Shown here piece by piece: positions 63,901-64,000 of a stretch of DNA of 64,000 nt. Below the pieces are notes generated by a model. That model was not told where the DNA came from. It saw only the letters and a program-made list of their open reading frames with translations, and did no database searches. The position numbers were made by a program, and so were the translations under genes. This stretch comes from Aquamicrobium sp. (lineage in GTDB: Bacteria > Pseudomonadota > Alphaproteobacteria > Rhizobiales > Rhizobiaceae): the NCBI GenBank assembly GCA_019739225.1, contig JAHHDT010000005.1, forward strand, positions 372,001 to 436,000, read 5' to 3'. How positions within the stretch are numbered: position 1 is the stretch's first letter; each line of letters opens with the position of its first letter.

Positions 63901-64000
63901 ATGATCAGACCTCTTGTCATCCTCCCCGATCCCGTCCTGCGCCAGGTTTCCGAGCCGGTGGAGCGGGTCGACGACGCGCTGCGGCGCTTTGCCGACGACA
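63901..64000 (+). CDS. def: Peptide deformylase, N-terminal part (runs off window)
   Basis: The first 33 residues are visible, starting [20 protein letters not shown] and continuing [13 protein letters not shown], which matches the opening of bacterial peptide deformylases (the Pro-Asp-x-x-Leu-Arg motif). An in-frame GTG 19 codons upstream gives residues not typical of the family, so the ATG was chosen. The metal-binding and catalytic motifs lie beyond the window. It is divergent from rmuC. Confidence 0.9.
   Translation, partial: MIRPLVILPDPVLRQVSEPVERVDDALRRFADD

Overview
This window is a GC-rich chromosomal segment of an alphaproteobacterium. The gene families and their order suggest the order Hyphomicrobiales (Rhizobiales), probably the Mesorhizobium/Phyllobacteriaceae branch: lnt–XRE–metK–trmB, cytochrome c–kdsB–pheA, ffs–dnaX–ybaB, yejABEF, DUF1127 and DUF6481 small proteins, and many intergenic inverted-repeat elements of rhizobial type. 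This placement is inferred from gene content. There is no rRNA or tRNA gene, prophage, CRISPR array or autonomous transposase in the window.

Layout. 1–2.4 kb: a truncated LuxR-type regulator, an ArsR-type regulator, and small DUF1127, NIPSNAP and ABM genes. 2.6–8.5 kb: CYTH and CHAD (tripolyphosphate/polyphosphate) genes, then lnt, an XRE regulator, metK and trmB. 8.5–11.5 kb: a repeat-rich stretch with a frameshifted GIY-YIG gene and two tandem GNAT paralogues, each behind a sigma-54-like promoter. 11.5–15.7 kb: a divergent reductase/TetR pair, pheA–kdsB, and a membrane-anchored cytochrome c. 15.8–24.5 kb: a Yej-type oligopeptide ABC operon with two different binding proteins (one Sec, one Tat), followed by a GhrA-type reductase. 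24.8–32.5 kb: NlpC/P60, MarR, an RND efflux pair with a divergent TetR, and an M17 aminopeptidase. 32.6–43.9 kb: a TPR lipoprotein, nudC, HIT, ArsR–SRPBCC, the SRP RNA, dnaX, ybaB, a SleB hydrolase, recR, a lytic transglycosylase, a three-domain Kazal lipoprotein and DUF6481. 44–53 kb: a PotD/PotABC-like importer, an ATZ/TRZ-type deaminase, a nucleoside hydrolase, an M20 amidohydrolase and a phosphoribosyltransferase. 53–57.3 kb: a MacAB/DevBCA-like export operon. 57.5–64 kb: two LLM flavoproteins, DUF1028 plus N-formylglutamate amidohydrolase, a CAP lipoprotein, rmuC and the start of def.

Three features stand out. First, six families of short terminal-inverted-repeat elements (about 60–230 bp) fill nearly every large intergenic gap. 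One 168-bp copy lies inside the 5' coding region of the lytic transglycosylase and keeps the frame open. Second, two paralogous acetyltransferases in tandem each carry their own GG-N10-GC promoter, which suggests RpoN-controlled expression. Third, the 44–53 kb block reads as a possible import, deamination, glycosidic cleavage and phosphoribosylation route for a purine-type nucleoside. That is a hypothesis built from neighbouring families, not a demonstrated pathway.
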